Of a stretch of 64,000 nucleotides of DNA, positions 63,477 to 64,000 are shown piece after piece. The notes beneath the pieces are model-generated. The model did no database searches and had not been told where the DNA came from. It saw only the letters and a list, made by a program, of their open reading frames with translations. Numbering within the stretch: the stretch's first letter is position 1; each line of letters begins with the position of its first letter. The DNA lies in contig NC_133037.1 of assembly GCF_048771995.1 (NCBI RefSeq), positions 3,601,001 to 3,665,000 on the forward strand, read 5' to 3'. The translations under genes were made by a program, and so were the position numbers. This stretch comes from Taeniopygia guttata. Taxonomy: Eukaryota > Chordata > Aves > Passeriformes > Estrildidae.

Positions 63477-63808
63477 GTTTTGTCTTAAAACTTGGGTTTT
63501 TAGAAAGATTTAGTGTTTTGGCCAGCATTGCCAAGCCAAACTGAGCACAAGGGTTATTTTGTGCAGTAAGGCAGCCCCAGAGACGCGCCGGGTCTGTGCT
63601 GTGACCTGTGGATTGCAGAGAAGCAGCTGCCAGCAGCCTGTGTGAACGTGCAAGGGTTTTGTGTCCTAAAAGTGGGAGCTTTAGAGAGATTTAGTGTTTT
63701 GCCGAGCCACAGTGAGTACGAAGGTTATTTGCTCCAAAAGGCAGCCCCAGAGACTTGTCAGGTCTGCGGTGTGACCTGTGCTGTGCAGAGAAGGGGCTGC
63801 CAGCAGCG
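63477..63808. repeat. Tandem duplication of a 150-180 bp unit
   Basis: Unit A (about 63477-63637) and unit B (about 63656-63808) share AGATTTAGTGTTTTG (63506 and 63687), GCAGCCCCAGAGAC (63571 and 63741), GTGACCTGTG (63601 and 63771) and a GCAGAGAA..GCTGCCAGCAGC block. Spacing falls from 181 to 170 bp along the unit because of small indels. The copies differ at a good number of sites, so the duplication is not recent. The unit matches no family I recognise. Confidence 0.85.
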
Positions 63809-64000
63809 CCACGGGGCAGGGTGGGGGCACTGCGTACCCCGCGTGCCCCTCGTGGCCGTGGGTTGTTGTAAAGGTCTCAGGAAGAAAATCAGCGATTCCC
63901 TTCAGCTGAGGCAATAGAGGGATGGAGCGAGCGCCTGTGTGTGCCCCTTTTTGGAGCCACCCATGCTCTCCAATGGTCCCTTGGCCACACGTCCATCTCT

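Noticed and set aside
1-64000. CRISPR arrays, operons, bacterial ribosome-binding sites and plasmid-type origins
   Set aside because: The window is vertebrate nuclear DNA. The only regular direct-repeat array (28563-29165) has no unique spacers and is a minisatellite.

Overview
This window is vertebrate nuclear DNA, almost certainly from a bird. Genes are split by GT-AG introns or are single-exon receptors in CpG islands. Repeat content is low and consists mostly of short 3' ends of CR1 retrotransposons, the dominant avian LINE. One solo-LTR-like fossil at about 8.4-8.8 kb has the look of songbird endogenous retrovirus LTRs, so a passerine is my best guess (inference).

Layout: 1 to about 27.7 kb is a gene desert with CR1 tails, the LTR, a small orphan GC-rich patch near 10.1 kb and several blocks rich in homeodomain/POU-like sites that could be distal enhancers. 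From 27.8 to 36.5 kb lies PROK2 (prokineticin 2), on the plus strand in three coding exons (28312-28425, 32533-32658, 35632-35757), giving a 121-residue secreted peptide precursor with AVITG at the predicted mature N-terminus and ten cysteines. Its first exon sits in a CpG island between two minisatellites: a degenerate array upstream and a striking 17-copy, 35-bp array in intron 1. From 36.5 to 47.5 kb is an 11-kb spacer. From 48354 to 49496 on the minus strand is GPR27 (SREB1), a complete single-exon orphan GPCR of 380 residues, headed by a second CpG island (about 49.5-50.3 kb). From 50.3 to 64 kb no coding exon is visible.

The order PROK2 - GPR27, convergent, matches the mammalian 3p13 neighbourhood, where EIF4E3 follows GPR27 on the opposite strand. 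The right-hand 14 kb is therefore probably the 5' flank or first intron of EIF4E3, but I could not find its coding exons here. PROK2 and GPR27 are not known to act in one pathway: the first encodes a secreted ligand of PROKR1/PROKR2 used in circadian output, neurogenesis and gonadal-axis development, the second a brain- and islet-enriched orphan receptor. Their linkage is conserved synteny rather than an operon. No undescribed system is evident. The most unusual structures are the minisatellite pair around PROK2 exon 1, several perfect short hairpins, and a duplicated module at the right edge.
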